A stretch of DNA of 64,000 nt, taken from contig RIAZ01000032.1 of NCBI GenBank assembly GCA_003762615.1, forward strand, positions 1 to 64,000, in the 5' to 3' direction. A program made the translations under genes and the position numbers. This stretch comes from Muribaculaceae bacterium Isolate-037 (Harlan). Its GTDB lineage: Bacteria; Bacteroidota; Bacteroidia; Bacteroidales; Muribaculaceae. Positions 23,856-31,418 of the stretch are shown here, piece by piece. Positions within the stretch are counted from its first letter, which is position 1; every line of letters starts with the position of its first letter. The notes beneath the pieces are model-generated. The model was given only the letters and a program-made list of their open reading frames with translations, searched no databases and was not told the origin of the DNA.

Positions 23856-24352
23856 TTGAGACCGGAAGACTGATATTGCGACATTGGCGAGTTGAAGATG
23901 CTTCAGTTCTCTATAAATATGCTTCGGACAATCGGGTAAGTGAATTGGCATTGTGGCCGACTCATACTTCGATTGAGATGAGCCGCGAAGTGATTGAAAA
24001 AATATTTATGTCCAATCCAGATTGCTTTGCAATTGTCTTGAAAGAGAGCAGTGAGCCGGTAGGTTGTATCGGTCTTGTTCCGGTTGGGGACGAACATCAC
24101 GAAACAAAACCCTCCGAAAGAGAGGTCGGTTATTGGATTGGTCATCCATATTGGAATATGGGAATCACAACGGAGGCATTGGAGGCATTGGTAGCCTATT
24201 GTCGTGATAATATCGGTCTTCAATCACTGCTTATAACCGTATACAACAGAAATATAGCATCGCAAAAAGTGGCTGAGAAGTGTGGATTCAGCAGCATAGA
24301 CAACTATCTTTACGAAGGTGTCGGGAGCAGAGCTTACCGATTAGACTTATAA
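23852..24352 (+). CDS. GNAT acetyltransferase, RimJ/RimL type
   Basis: This 166-aa protein starts MIETGRLILRHWRVEDA, the usual opening of RimJ-like acetyltransferases. EREVGYWIGHPYWNMGITTEAL forms the acetyl-CoA binding region, and NIASQKVAEKCGF is the conserved final helix. It probably acetylates an amino group on a small molecule or protein. The target cannot be read. It is coupled to the YciI gene and 10 bp upstream of the tautomerase. Confidence 0.85.
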   Translation: MIETGRLILRHWRVEDASVLYKYASDNRVSELALWPTHTSIEMSREVIEKIFMSNPDCFAIVLKESSEPVGCIGLVPVGDEHHETKPSEREVGYWIGHPYWNMGITTEALEALVAYCRDNIGLQSLLITVYNRNIASQKVAEKCGFSSIDNYLYEGVGSRAYRLDL

Positions 24353-24362
24353 TTATAAAATT

Positions 24363-24563
24363 ATGCCATACATATCCATTGAAAGCGGACGACTGACCGC
24401 TGAACAGAAGAAAGAGCTTATTGAGCGACTTACAACAACGGCATCCGAGATAACACATATCCCAGCGCAGTTCTTCACTGTCACTATCAAAGAGCTGCCG
24501 GATGAGAATTTCGGCATCGGCGGAAAGTCGATTGACGAGATTAAACGCAACTACAAGCCATGA
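24363..24563 (+). CDS. 4-oxalocrotonate tautomerase-like protein
   Basis: This 66-aa protein, MPYISIESGRLTAEQKK..., has the catalytic N-terminal Pro, an Arg in the middle (ELIERLTTTASE) and the IGGKSIDEIKRNY tail. It is a close paralogue of the protein at 8157-8360. It is the third gene of the YciI-GNAT operon, a setting that suggests small-molecule detoxification, though no substrate can be assigned. Confidence 0.85.
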   Translation: MPYISIESGRLTAEQKKELIERLTTTASEITHIPAQFFTVTIKELPDENFGIGGKSIDEIKRNYKP

Positions 24564-24579
24564 ATGAAGGAAGATTGAT

Positions 24580-24694
24580 ATGACTAACAAAATATATCCG
24601 CGGACGGGTGAGGTGTAATTGTCCTGTGGACAAAATCAAAAAGTACATACCTGCGATTCAGTCAGGCGACATTGAAATGATTAGTCTTGAATAA
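24580..24694 (+). pseudogene. Ghost of a CatB/Vat-type O-acetyltransferase
   Basis: Two short pieces lie together: MTNKIYPRTGEV followed by a stop, then DKIKKYIPAIQSGDIE and a stop at 24692-24694. They resemble the very start and very end of xenobiotic hexapeptide acetyltransferases (YPKTGDVQ at the start, an IPAIQSGDIE-type end), with about 170 residues deleted between. This is recognition from memory of short motifs, so the call is tentative. Confidence 0.35.
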
Positions 24695-24709
24695 GTGGCT
24701 GCTTAAATC

Positions 24710-25504
24710 ATGTGTGGATTATTGATATTTCGACCGTGTAGATCACTTGATGCCTACATCCGATATTATTGGATATTGCGAAGTCGGGAGGAGTTGAGTA
24801 CCTTGACGTTTCCCGTTGGTTGTCCGCAGTTGATATTCCACCGCAATAGATCGCTGTATATATCTGAATTGCGGACGCATCAACCTCAGTTTGCCATAAG
24901 CGGACAGGTGAATTTTCCTGCCACATTGCAGTCAACCGATGACACGGAGATGATTGTCGTTGTGTTAAAGCCCCATGCCGCCACACTTTTTGACATACCC
25001 ATATCTGCATTCTATAATCATGAGATTGATGGATTTGATCTTGGAGATTCAGATCTTAATGATTTAGCCCGTAGGGTGTTTGATGCAGGGTGCGCAGAAG
25101 ATGGCATCCGCATAATTGAACAGTGGTTGATTTCGAGATTGAATGAAAAACGCATATATGACTTCACTCGTATCGGAGTGTCATTGAGTATGCTGTTTTC
25201 AGATTGTAAGACCACGGTAAGGGATATGGCTTATGCCACCTGCCTTGGGAAAAGACAATTTGAGCGGGTGTTTTTCAATTCAGTAGGAATGAAGCCAAAG
25301 GAATATGCAAGGATTGTAAGGTTTCAAAAGTCACTGTGGTTTATGCAGACCGGCAATCATGATTACATGGATATTGCCTTTAACAGCGGCTATTCCGACC
25401 AGTCACATTTCATCCGTGAATGTCGGGAGTATTCCGGGTTGACGCCATCCAAGCTGATTGTCACGCAGCCGATTTATTCCGACCTATTTTCCTCACCGGT
25501 GTAA
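24710..25504 (+). CDS. AraC family regulator
   Basis: This 264-aa protein has an N-terminal effector domain of the DUF6597 type (CRSLDAYIRYYWILRSREE, then FPVGCPQLIFH) and a C-terminal double helix-turn-helix (TTVRDMAYATCLGKRQFERVF, and MDIAFNSGYSDQSHFIREC with LTPSKL). It stands alone between the acetyltransferase ghost and the chloramphenicol acetyltransferase-like gene. Either neighbour could be its target. Confidence 0.85.
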   Translation: MCGLLIFRPCRSLDAYIRYYWILRSREELSTLTFPVGCPQLIFHRNRSLYISELRTHQPQFAISGQVNFPATLQSTDDTEMIVVVLKPHAATLFDIPISAFYNHEIDGFDLGDSDLNDLARRVFDAGCAEDGIRIIEQWLISRLNEKRIYDFTRIGVSLSMLFSDCKTTVRDMAYATCLGKRQFERVFFNSVGMKPKEYARIVRFQKSLWFMQTGNHDYMDIAFNSGYSDQSHFIRECREYSGLTPSKLIVTQPIYSDLFSSPV

Positions 25505-25542
25505 ATGTCGCATTTATTCTATCGCATTATTGGCAGAAGGTG

Positions 25543-25550
25543 TAATTTTG
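25543..25550 (+). promoter_or_regulatory. -7 box of the CAT-like gene, near-leaderless
   Basis: TAATTTTG lies only 9 bases before ATG 25560. With the transcription start near 25554 the leader would be about 6 nt. The -33 region is TTATTC-like and weak. Confidence 0.55.
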
Positions 25551-25559
25551 CGGTAAAAA

Positions 25560-26192
25560 ATGCAGGAAGTAAATCCAAAAGAGACGTCGCGGTCATACGC
25601 TTTTGAAATGTGGATGAAAGCACCGATGCCGATGGTGACGCTGATAAAGACACTTGATGTGTCGCATCTGTTGAAAATCAGCAGGAAACGAGGGCTTAAA
25701 TTTAATATGCTGATGTGCTGGTGTATCGGTAGATCCGCCTCACAGATAAAGGAGTTCTATATGCTCCCGGTCGACAACAGACTTATCAGGTTTGATTCAA
25801 TTGCCGTCAATACGATTGTGGCAAATAATGTCGGAGAAGTAAGTTCGTGCGACATACCTTATTCAGACGATATAGAGAAATTCAACAGTGATTATTTTCG
25901 GCTTACACGGCAAGTTGCTGAAAGCTGTGAGAATCATGATATAGCAGACAGTATGGTCATCGGCACATCGGCATTGGTGGAATGTGAGATAGATGGAGCG
26001 GTGGGAATGTACAGCGGCGTATTTAATAATCCGTTCATGATTTGGGGAAAATACAAGAAAAAGCTATTCAAAACCAAGCTTACCGTGTCGTTTCAATTCC
26101 ATCATGCCCAAATGGATGGTGCTCATGTAGCCCGATTCCTTGATTTGTTGCAAAAAGAGATCAACAATGTTCATCACTTACGTGTACAATAA
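25560..26192 (+). CDS. Chloramphenicol acetyltransferase family protein
   Basis: This 210-aa protein keeps the CAT active-site motif HHAQMDG (residues about 180-186), equivalent to HHAVCDG, and the AFEMWMKAPMPMVTLIKTLDV start typical of the trimeric CAT fold. FMIWGKYKKK corresponds to the FTWGKY segment. The sequence is divergent from the drug-resistance enzymes, so acetylation of chloramphenicol should not be assumed. A broken copy of its 5' part lies at 28523-28632. Confidence 0.8.
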   Translation: MQEVNPKETSRSYAFEMWMKAPMPMVTLIKTLDVSHLLKISRKRGLKFNMLMCWCIGRSASQIKEFYMLPVDNRLIRFDSIAVNTIVANNVGEVSSCDIPYSDDIEKFNSDYFRLTRQVAESCENHDIADSMVIGTSALVECEIDGAVGMYSGVFNNPFMIWGKYKKKLFKTKLTVSFQFHHAQMDGAHVARFLDLLQKEINNVHHLRVQ

Positions 26193-26360
26193 TCAAAGCA
26201 TCCGGATTATTAATCTTCATAAAATGTGAATTGTGTGACCTTATCCGAATTTTAGTAGAGTCACCACAGTTAAATGTTAAAATAATGAGTTGTGTAATTT
26301 TTTCTTACCATTGTGGAACTTTCGGGTAAATTCAGCAACTAACCTTGTAAAACAAAAATC

Positions 26361-26852
26361 ATGGACAATCCTTCAGAATATAATCAATCCTTCACCGCTA
26401 TGGTAAGAAGACACGAAAAGATCATTTTTAGTGTCTGCTTCTTCTATGCGACAACGGATGTTGGGTTTGATGATTTGAGGCAGGAGGTCCTGATTTCACT
26501 TTTCAAGGCTTATCGTCATTTCAGAAAAGATTCCTCGGAATCTACATGGGTTTACAAAGTCGCTTTGAATACGTGTCTTTTCTCACTCCGGAGGCTTACT
26601 CCGAAAGTTCGTATGCTCTCATTTGAAGAAATGCCATATATTCAATTTGAGGATGATTCGGAGCATGATATACAAAACAGACTTGAATGGCTTTATTCAT
26701 CCATTTCAAGACTTAAGCCTATTGACAAGGCTTTGGTACTCATGTGGCTGGATGAATTAAGCTATGATGAAATTGCTGAAAATATGGGTATTCCCAGAAA
26801 TACGGTTGCCTCGCGGCTACATAGGATAAAAGAAAAACTCTCAACAAAATAA
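26361..26852 (+). CDS. ECF RNA polymerase sigma factor
   Basis: This 163-aa protein has sigma region 2 (DLRQEVLISLFKAYRHFR, then STWVYKVALNTCLF) and region 4 (IDKALVLMWLDELSYDEIAE, then GIPRNTVASRLHRIKEKL). The stop is 2 bp from the next start, that of a small membrane protein placed like an anti-sigma factor. Extracytoplasmic sigma factors of this size usually respond to envelope signals. The upstream 150 bp show no clear TAnnTTTG box, which may mean an autoregulated ECF promoter. Confidence 0.9.
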   Translation: MDNPSEYNQSFTAMVRRHEKIIFSVCFFYATTDVGFDDLRQEVLISLFKAYRHFRKDSSESTWVYKVALNTCLFSLRRLTPKVRMLSFEEMPYIQFEDDSEHDIQNRLEWLYSSISRLKPIDKALVLMWLDELSYDEIAENMGIPRNTVASRLHRIKEKLSTK

Positions 26853-26854
26853 AT

Positions 26855-27415
26855 ATGGAACTTGAAGATTTAAAAAAAACATGGAAATCTGTCGAGCCTC
26901 ATATTGAAAAAGCCTCGACGGGAACTTCTGATATTCCTGATTTGGAGTCAAAAACCGATTATAAAACGCGATTATTACGGCGTTGCATCATCAGTCTTAC
27001 CATTTCTGTGGTAAGCTTTCCATTGGTTGTTACATCCCGTTTATGGGCACCGATGTTGTTTCCAATATCATGGCTTGTATCGTTTGGAATAGTGGGTATT
27101 ATCGCGATTATGGCGGAAATATATCTGATTAATATGATCAGAAAGGTTTCTATATCAGAATTCTCTATATCAGAAATTATGAAAGCAACCCTCAAAATAA
27201 AAAAATACTACAAAAATATTGAATTGATATTTTCCGTAGTGTTCGCCATTCTAATGGGTTGGTTAGTCTTTCTGCCACCGTTTCTTGGTAATTGGAGAAT
27301 GGTCTTAGTTGTAATTGCTATAGTAATAACGTCAATTATTGAACTACGATTATATAATAAAAACATAACTTTGATTAACAGGTTATCAGGGTCGGAATAT
27401 AGCGATATAAACTAA
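26855..27415 (+). CDS. Membrane protein, putative anti-sigma factor
   Basis: This 186-aa protein starts MELEDLKKTWKSVEPHIEK, a helical cytoplasmic segment, and has four membrane helices at about 50-65, 70-95, 125-145 and 148-165. Short proteins with this layout directly after an ECF sigma gene in Bacteroidetes are usually annotated as anti-sigma or regulatory membrane proteins. There is no zinc-binding HxxxCxxC motif. The role is inferred from position. Confidence 0.6.
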   Translation: MELEDLKKTWKSVEPHIEKASTGTSDIPDLESKTDYKTRLLRRCIISLTISVVSFPLVVTSRLWAPMLFPISWLVSFGIVGIIAIMAEIYLINMIRKVSISEFSISEIMKATLKIKKYYKNIELIFSVVFAILMGWLVFLPPFLGNWRMVLVVIAIVITSIIELRLYNKNITLINRLSGSEYSDIN

Positions 27416-27437
27416 TAAAAACTAATAAAAACATATA

Positions 27438-28130
27438 ATGAGATACATCCTTTCCCGTACAGACGACTATATCTATCATTCAAAGAAATGGATTTTAGGG
27501 TATGCCTTTTTGTTTTGGCTTGTGACGAGAATATTAAGTGCAGGAATCTTGATTACATGCACAGCCATCTATAAGGCTAATGAAATTGATGCGGAGAAAT
27601 TGACTTCGTTTGGAGGAAACCCGTTTGAAGTCGCAAATAAGGGATCAGTGCCTTTTATGTTAATGGTATTGTTGGTTATAGCCCCTTTATTGGAGGAGGG
27701 GATTTTCAGATTGGGACTTTCTTTTAAAAAGTGGCAGATTGCCATATCATTATCATTGATACCCATCGCGGTAATTTGGCAACACATATACTCCTTCTCA
27801 GCCATTGAATTTGCCGTCTGGAGCATTGCGGCGATTATGATACTCCTTTTTGTGAATTTATATTTTAAGCAGACTTTATGGATTGAGGTCAAAGAAAGAT
27901 TTGAAGTGCCAATTATTTGGATTTCATCAATAGTATTTGCCATTATGCATCTAATGGCTTTCAGCAATATTTCAATCTCATTACTCCCTTATTGTCTGTG
28001 CGTAACGGCAGTCGTATTTTTTGCCGGATGTGCATGTGCATATTTGAGAGTCAATTTGGGATTTTGGTGGGCTGTAGGGTTCCATATATTCAACAATCTG
28101 CCTCCTGTTATCATAATATGTTCACTCTAA
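27438..28130 (+). CDS. CPBP family intramembrane glutamic endopeptidase
   Basis: This 230-aa protein has about seven membrane helices and the three CPBP motifs: LLEEGIFRLG (EExxxR), FAIMHLMAF (FxxxH) and GFWWAVGFHIFNN (HxxxN). These proteases cleave within membranes; relatives include Rce1. It is third in an operon with an ECF sigma factor and a membrane protein, so cleavage of that membrane protein to release the sigma factor is a testable idea. A frameshifted partial copy is at 8472-8732. Confidence 0.87.
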   Translation: MRYILSRTDDYIYHSKKWILGYAFLFWLVTRILSAGILITCTAIYKANEIDAEKLTSFGGNPFEVANKGSVPFMLMVLLVIAPLLEEGIFRLGLSFKKWQIAISLSLIPIAVIWQHIYSFSAIEFAVWSIAAIMILLFVNLYFKQTLWIEVKERFEVPIIWISSIVFAIMHLMAFSNISISLLPYCLCVTAVVFFAGCACAYLRVNLGFWWAVGFHIFNNLPPVIIICSL

Positions 28131-28379
28131 AATAATCACAAATGAAAACTATTCTTAAGTTTATGGCTTTTGTTCCTATGAAAACATTCTCTTGACGACC
28201 CAAGGTTACGTAGGAGATTTATGGCTTGTTTCATAGAATATTCATCTGCGTAAGTCTTCTTTCTGAGGAAATCCATCATATATTTATTTGTCGCGAAACG
28301 ATTACTGGGTATTACCTTTATCTACCTATTGGTGATGACTATCGGTGATGCTTACTATATAGGTTAGGCAACTCCCAGA

Positions 28380-28525
28380 TTATCCTTTCCATTGAGTGAA
28401 GAAAAAGCTATTGTGTCCAAGGATAACAAAATAGAATTTCAAACTGGCAATAGCTGCTCCGGTTACTCGTCGGCATATTTGTTGAGGCATTTTGGGGTAC
28501 AGACAAAGGGTGATAGGATACGACG
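28380..28525 (+). pseudogene. Fragment of a C39-like cysteine peptidase
   Basis: The frame reads LSEEKAIVSKDNKIEFQTG and then NSCSGYSSAYLLRHFGVQTKGD, which resembles the catalytic-Cys region of bacteriocin-type C39-like peptidases. It is cut at about residue 45, where CAT-like sequence begins. No catalytic His/Asp part follows, and the upstream frame has a stop at TAG near 28366. Confidence 0.45.
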
Positions 28526-28632
28526 TAAGCATACGCTCTTGAAATATGAATTGAAGCTCCGATGCCGATGGTGACGCTGATAACGGCGCTTGAAGTGGCG
28601 CATCTGTTGAAAATCAGCCGGGAACTCCATCA
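28523..28632 (+). pseudogene. Broken second copy of the CAT-like gene 5' region
   Basis: About 105 bases match 25590-25690 of the intact CAT-like gene, including codons for PMPMVTLI and HLLKISR, but the reading frame shifts before ATGCCGATGG and the similarity ends after AAAATCAGC. It lies between a peptidase fragment and a kinase fragment. Confidence 0.65.
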
Positions 28633-28721
28633 CCGTCGGTGGAGAGGCGATGACGGGATATGCCTATTATCTTTGCTTGGGGCTCCATTGCTATATCGGA
28701 TTTTTAGGCAACGATGTCGTG
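28629..28721 (+). pseudogene. Fragment of a PfkB-type sugar kinase
   Basis: A 31-codon open stretch reads ITVGGEAMTGYAYYLCLGLH and then CYIGFLGNDVV. This resembles the N-terminal glycine-rich GGxxxN/xG region of PfkB (ribokinase-family) carbohydrate kinases. Nothing else of the gene remains. Confidence 0.4.
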
Positions 28722-28779
28722 CATGTAGCAAAGTTAGTCATAATATTTGGATTTCAGGATATTATTGACGAAAATTTAT

Positions 28780-28787
28780 TAACTTTG
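28780..28787 (+). promoter_or_regulatory. -7 box of the DUF3800 cassette, leaderless
   Basis: TAACTTTG ends only 4 bases before ATG 28792, so the predicted transcription start (about 28791) almost coincides with the start codon. TTG at 28757-28767 is a candidate for the -33 element. Confidence 0.55.
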
Positions 28788-28791
28788 CACT

Positions 28792-29511
28792 ATGAAACAA
28801 CCGCAAAAGGCATACTCGATATTTTGTGACGAAAGTTGTCATCTGCAATTTGACAATAGTGATGTCATGTGCATCGGCGCTATAATAGTGCCGGACAAAT
28901 ATCTTGAAACATATAAAACTGAGCTTAAACGACTGAAAAGTAAGTATGGTATTCTGCATGAATTGAAGTGGAATACTGTAAGCCGCACACATATTGCCAT
29001 GTATGATGAGATTTTGCGTTTGTTCTTTGATTCGTCAATGGTATTCCGCAGTATCCTTATCAAAAATAAATCCAATATTCAAGCGCACTCATTGGAGAGG
29101 GATGAATATAATCGGTTCTATTATTCAGTAATTGAGCGTTTGATAAGGTTTTCTATCTGGCACAACTCCGATAGCGGGAATTTATACCGTGTTTTTCTTG
29201 ATCTCAAGGATAATCACGGGAAAATAAAACTTGCCTCAATACACAAAGAACTCATAAATATGTTAGGAACGGATGGCACAATTCAATCAATGCAGAATAT
29301 CCGTTCACATGAATCGCAGTTTATTCAACTTACTGATATTATAATCGGTGCGATAACATACAGGGCAAGAGGTCTGACCGGGAGCGAAGCTAAAATGAAT
29401 ATAGTCAGGCTTATTGAGGAACTATCCGGCTACCATCTTGATGAAGGAACAGAGCCGGGAGATGACAAATTTGCAATCTACGATTTTCAACCCAAGAGAA
29501 GAAATGGCTGA
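28792..29511 (+). CDS. DUF3800 protein
   Basis: This 239-aa protein shows the DUF3800 pattern: YSIFCDESCH near the N-terminus (the family's DES motif), a central YSVIERLIRF region, VFLDLKDNHGK, and SQFIQLTDIIIGAITYRA near the C-terminus (the family's QLADL motif). The acidic residues suggest an RNase H-like nuclease fold. The family is widespread in phages, plasmids and defence islands, without a settled function. The stop overlaps the next gene by 8 nt. The mRNA is probably leaderless. Confidence 0.85.
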   Translation: MKQPQKAYSIFCDESCHLQFDNSDVMCIGAIIVPDKYLETYKTELKRLKSKYGILHELKWNTVSRTHIAMYDEILRLFFDSSMVFRSILIKNKSNIQAHSLERDEYNRFYYSVIERLIRFSIWHNSDSGNLYRVFLDLKDNHGKIKLASIHKELINMLGTDGTIQSMQNIRSHESQFIQLTDIIIGAITYRARGLTGSEAKMNIVRLIEELSGYHLDEGTEPGDDKFAIYDFQPKRRNG

Positions 29512-30040
29512 TAACGATATGCTTGGAATATTGCAGCCATATTTTGATTGCGAACTATCAGTTGACGACAAAGACAAAATATTGGAGTTGCACGAACGGT
29601 TCAAAAATGATGTTCTTATTCAAAAGGTAAATTTGGATGGGGTAGAACTGATTGTGAAGCCATATCTATATAACTGCGCTCATAAGGATAGTTTGCCCGA
29701 ATGGTTTGATGGTCTGCTTGAAAAGTTTGTCCATGTCATAACAAGAGATGCCAAAGAGGACAGACGCAAAATCGCCAAGACCGTTAGAGAGTTTCGCTCG
29801 GAGCGTGCCGTGCGTATCCATTGGATTAAACCTATTTTGGAAAACGCTTCCGACAAGCGTATTACACGATTCAAGTATATAGAAAATTCAGGACGGGAAC
29901 GTGAATATTTTTGGTATCGCGCAAAGGGTTATATGGTAGTGGTAGAGTACATCAATCCTAATTTCGCATTGATTACAGGATTTTGCGTTGACCAATCCAA
30001 TCATGCCTATTATATGCGTAAACTTCAGAACAAGGCATAA
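29504..30040 (+). CDS. Unassigned protein of the DUF3800 cassette, possibly a BECR-fold RNase toxin
   Basis: This 178-aa protein starts at ATG 29504, inside the end of the DUF3800 gene. The C-terminal half reads RIHWIKPILEN, then FKYIENSGREREYFWYRAKG and YMVVVEYINPNFALITGFCV. A basic RxHWI segment followed by short beta strands with conserved W/Y resembles small phage-encoded RNase-like domains. I cannot place the family firmly. Tight overlap with DUF3800 suggests joint action. Confidence 0.5.
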   Translation: MADNDMLGILQPYFDCELSVDDKDKILELHERFKNDVLIQKVNLDGVELIVKPYLYNCAHKDSLPEWFDGLLEKFVHVITRDAKEDRRKIAKTVREFRSERAVRIHWIKPILENASDKRITRFKYIENSGREREYFWYRAKGYMVVVEYINPNFALITGFCVDQSNHAYYMRKLQNKA

Positions 30041-30045
30041 AAAAA

Positions 30046-30065
30046 CCGCATTTACGGTAATGCGG
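30046..30065 (-). terminator. Hairpin between the DUF3800 cassette and the integrase remnant
   Basis: CCGCATT (30046-30052) pairs with AATGCGG (30059-30065). A run of A residues lies on the left, so on the minus strand the stem is followed by T residues. It therefore suits minus-strand transcripts better than the cassette on the plus strand. Confidence 0.55.
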
Positions 30066-30162
30066 CCAACCAAGTCTTTCGTTCTTCGATCGATGACAGT
30101 GCAAAGTTAGCGATTTTTTCTAACTCTACAAAATTTTAACGCTTTAATAAGCAAAGAGTTCA

Positions 30163-30485
30163 TCAAAATATAGCGTACTGTGTTGAATTGGCTATTGCGT
30201 CTATTTCGTTGGCAATTTGGCTCATATAGGTAAGATTCGAAAGTATTTGCCGATTTTCAATTCATCGGAGGATAGTTTGATGTAGTCCAGGAATATCTTT
30301 GTATCCCTGTGTTTGCTGACGTGTATTATCCGGACGATGGTGTTTTTGTGGGAGAGATACGTATTCGTGATACCGTTGCATTGGGCAGTGTGCATATCAT
30401 TCTTTTCTGAGACGGCTGCCGTCGTTGTTTTTCTCGATACGCAGTAAACGTAACCCCTTCCCTGAATTGAAGTTGTAGGTAACAC
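30163..30485 (-). pseudogene. Third integrase tail with coupled short ORF
   Basis: The minus strand has a degraded integrase end: HTAQCNGITNTYLSHKNTIV, HVSKHRDTKIF, then LDYIKLSSDELKIGKYF, stopping at TGA 30224-30222. A 20-codon ORF beginning MSQIANEIDA overlaps that stop as ATGA (30225-30163). The layout is the same as at 4926-5335. The HxxR box is lost and most of the N-terminus is missing. Confidence 0.6.
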
Positions 30486-30529
30486 CCAGTTTAACAGTTA
30501 TATACTGCTTCGTGCATGTAAGTCGGTTT

Positions 30530-31285
30530 TCATTTCTTTTTCTTTAATTGTTCCTGACCGATTTTATAATTGGCAAAAGCGTTCTGTCTATGACTGTCAA
30601 TCCAATTGGACCAAAATTCAATATCACGCTCATAATCTTTGAGCTTATGTTTGGAGAAATCCCACAGTTGTTTCTGGGTCGGTAGCTGCATTCTGTCCGT
30701 CATTTTATTTCGTGATTGCATCACAAATATCTGGGCAATAGGAGTCTTGCCATAATCATAGAAATCCACGACAAGGATATGCTGTTTCTTCTTGTCAAAG
30801 TAGGTGTATGTATACATTTCGCCCGGCTTTCGGTGCCAGTCCTCCACATCGTCATCATACACCCACATTGTGTAGGGGCGGTCGTTATCTTTATTTAATG
30901 TAAGACATTGCATATTGGATGTCAGCGATGAGGGTCTCTTTGCAGGAGGCTCATTCTTCAGCTTGACAAATATTTTTCCATGCGTCGGAGAATAGAACAA
31001 CACCTCTTCGTCCTGCAGTCTGGCGGTCTTGAGAATGTCGGCAATGAATTTGTCCATCCCTGGATATTTAGCAGCAGAATCTGCACAGGAGATTATCGCC
31101 ATCTCCTGCGGAATAATCACATCACCGAATGTCATGCGGTAAGTGGTGTCCTTATCTATTATCTGACCGTAATAGTCACTTATATGCCAATCTCTGTTGG
31201 CATAGGTTACAGGTTTTAGAGAATTGCAACTGTTCATGAGTGCGATGATTAATCCCGCGAAAAGGATGTAGCTGATTTGTTTCAT
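30530..31285 (-). CDS. Lipoprotein of unknown function
   Basis: This 251-aa protein has a lipoprotein signal (LIIALMNSCNS, Cys near residue 20). The body is hydrophilic, with many aromatic residues (TYTYFDKKKQHILVVDFYDY) and a Lys-rich tail (QEQLKKKK). I do not recognise a family. It is divergent from a sensor kinase gene and shares the intergenic GTCTTAG repeats, so it is a candidate target of that two-component system. Its own -7 box TAATTTTG is at 31319-31312. Confidence 0.7.
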   Translation of the reverse strand: MKQISYILFAGLIIALMNSCNSLKPVTYANRDWHISDYYGQIIDKDTTYRMTFGDVIIPQEMAIISCADSAAKYPGMDKFIADILKTARLQDEEVLFYSPTHGKIFVKLKNEPPAKRPSSLTSNMQCLTLNKDNDRPYTMWVYDDDVEDWHRKPGEMYTYTYFDKKKQHILVVDFYDYGKTPIAQIFVMQSRNKMTDRMQLPTQKQLWDFSKHKLKDYERDIEFWSNWIDSHRQNAFANYKIGQEQLKKKK

Positions 31286-31311
31286 TGTTGAAGAGGTATT
31301 TGTTTATGTTG

Positions 31312-31414
31312 CAAAATTACCTCCAAAGTAAACAAAATAGTCTTAGCCTAACCTCCTTTAGTCTTAGTTGGTCTTAGCCGGGTAGGGATTTATTGGATTT
31401 ATTCATTAAATTTG
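31312..31414. promoter_or_regulatory. Divergent promoters with three GTCTTAG repeats
   Basis: GTCTTAG occurs at 31340-31346, 31361-31367 and 31371-31377; the spacings of 21 and 10 bp place all three on one face of the helix. The minus-strand -7 box TAATTTTG is at 31319-31312, and the plus-strand -7 box TAAATTTG at 31407-31414, four bases before the kinase ATG. OmpR-type regulators bind such direct repeats. Confidence 0.6.
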
Positions 31415-31418
31415 TAAA

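Noticed and set aside
28141-28200. Small ORF starting MKTILKFMAFVPMK after the CPBP gene
   Set aside because: It stops after 17 codons and lies in debris; nothing supports translation.
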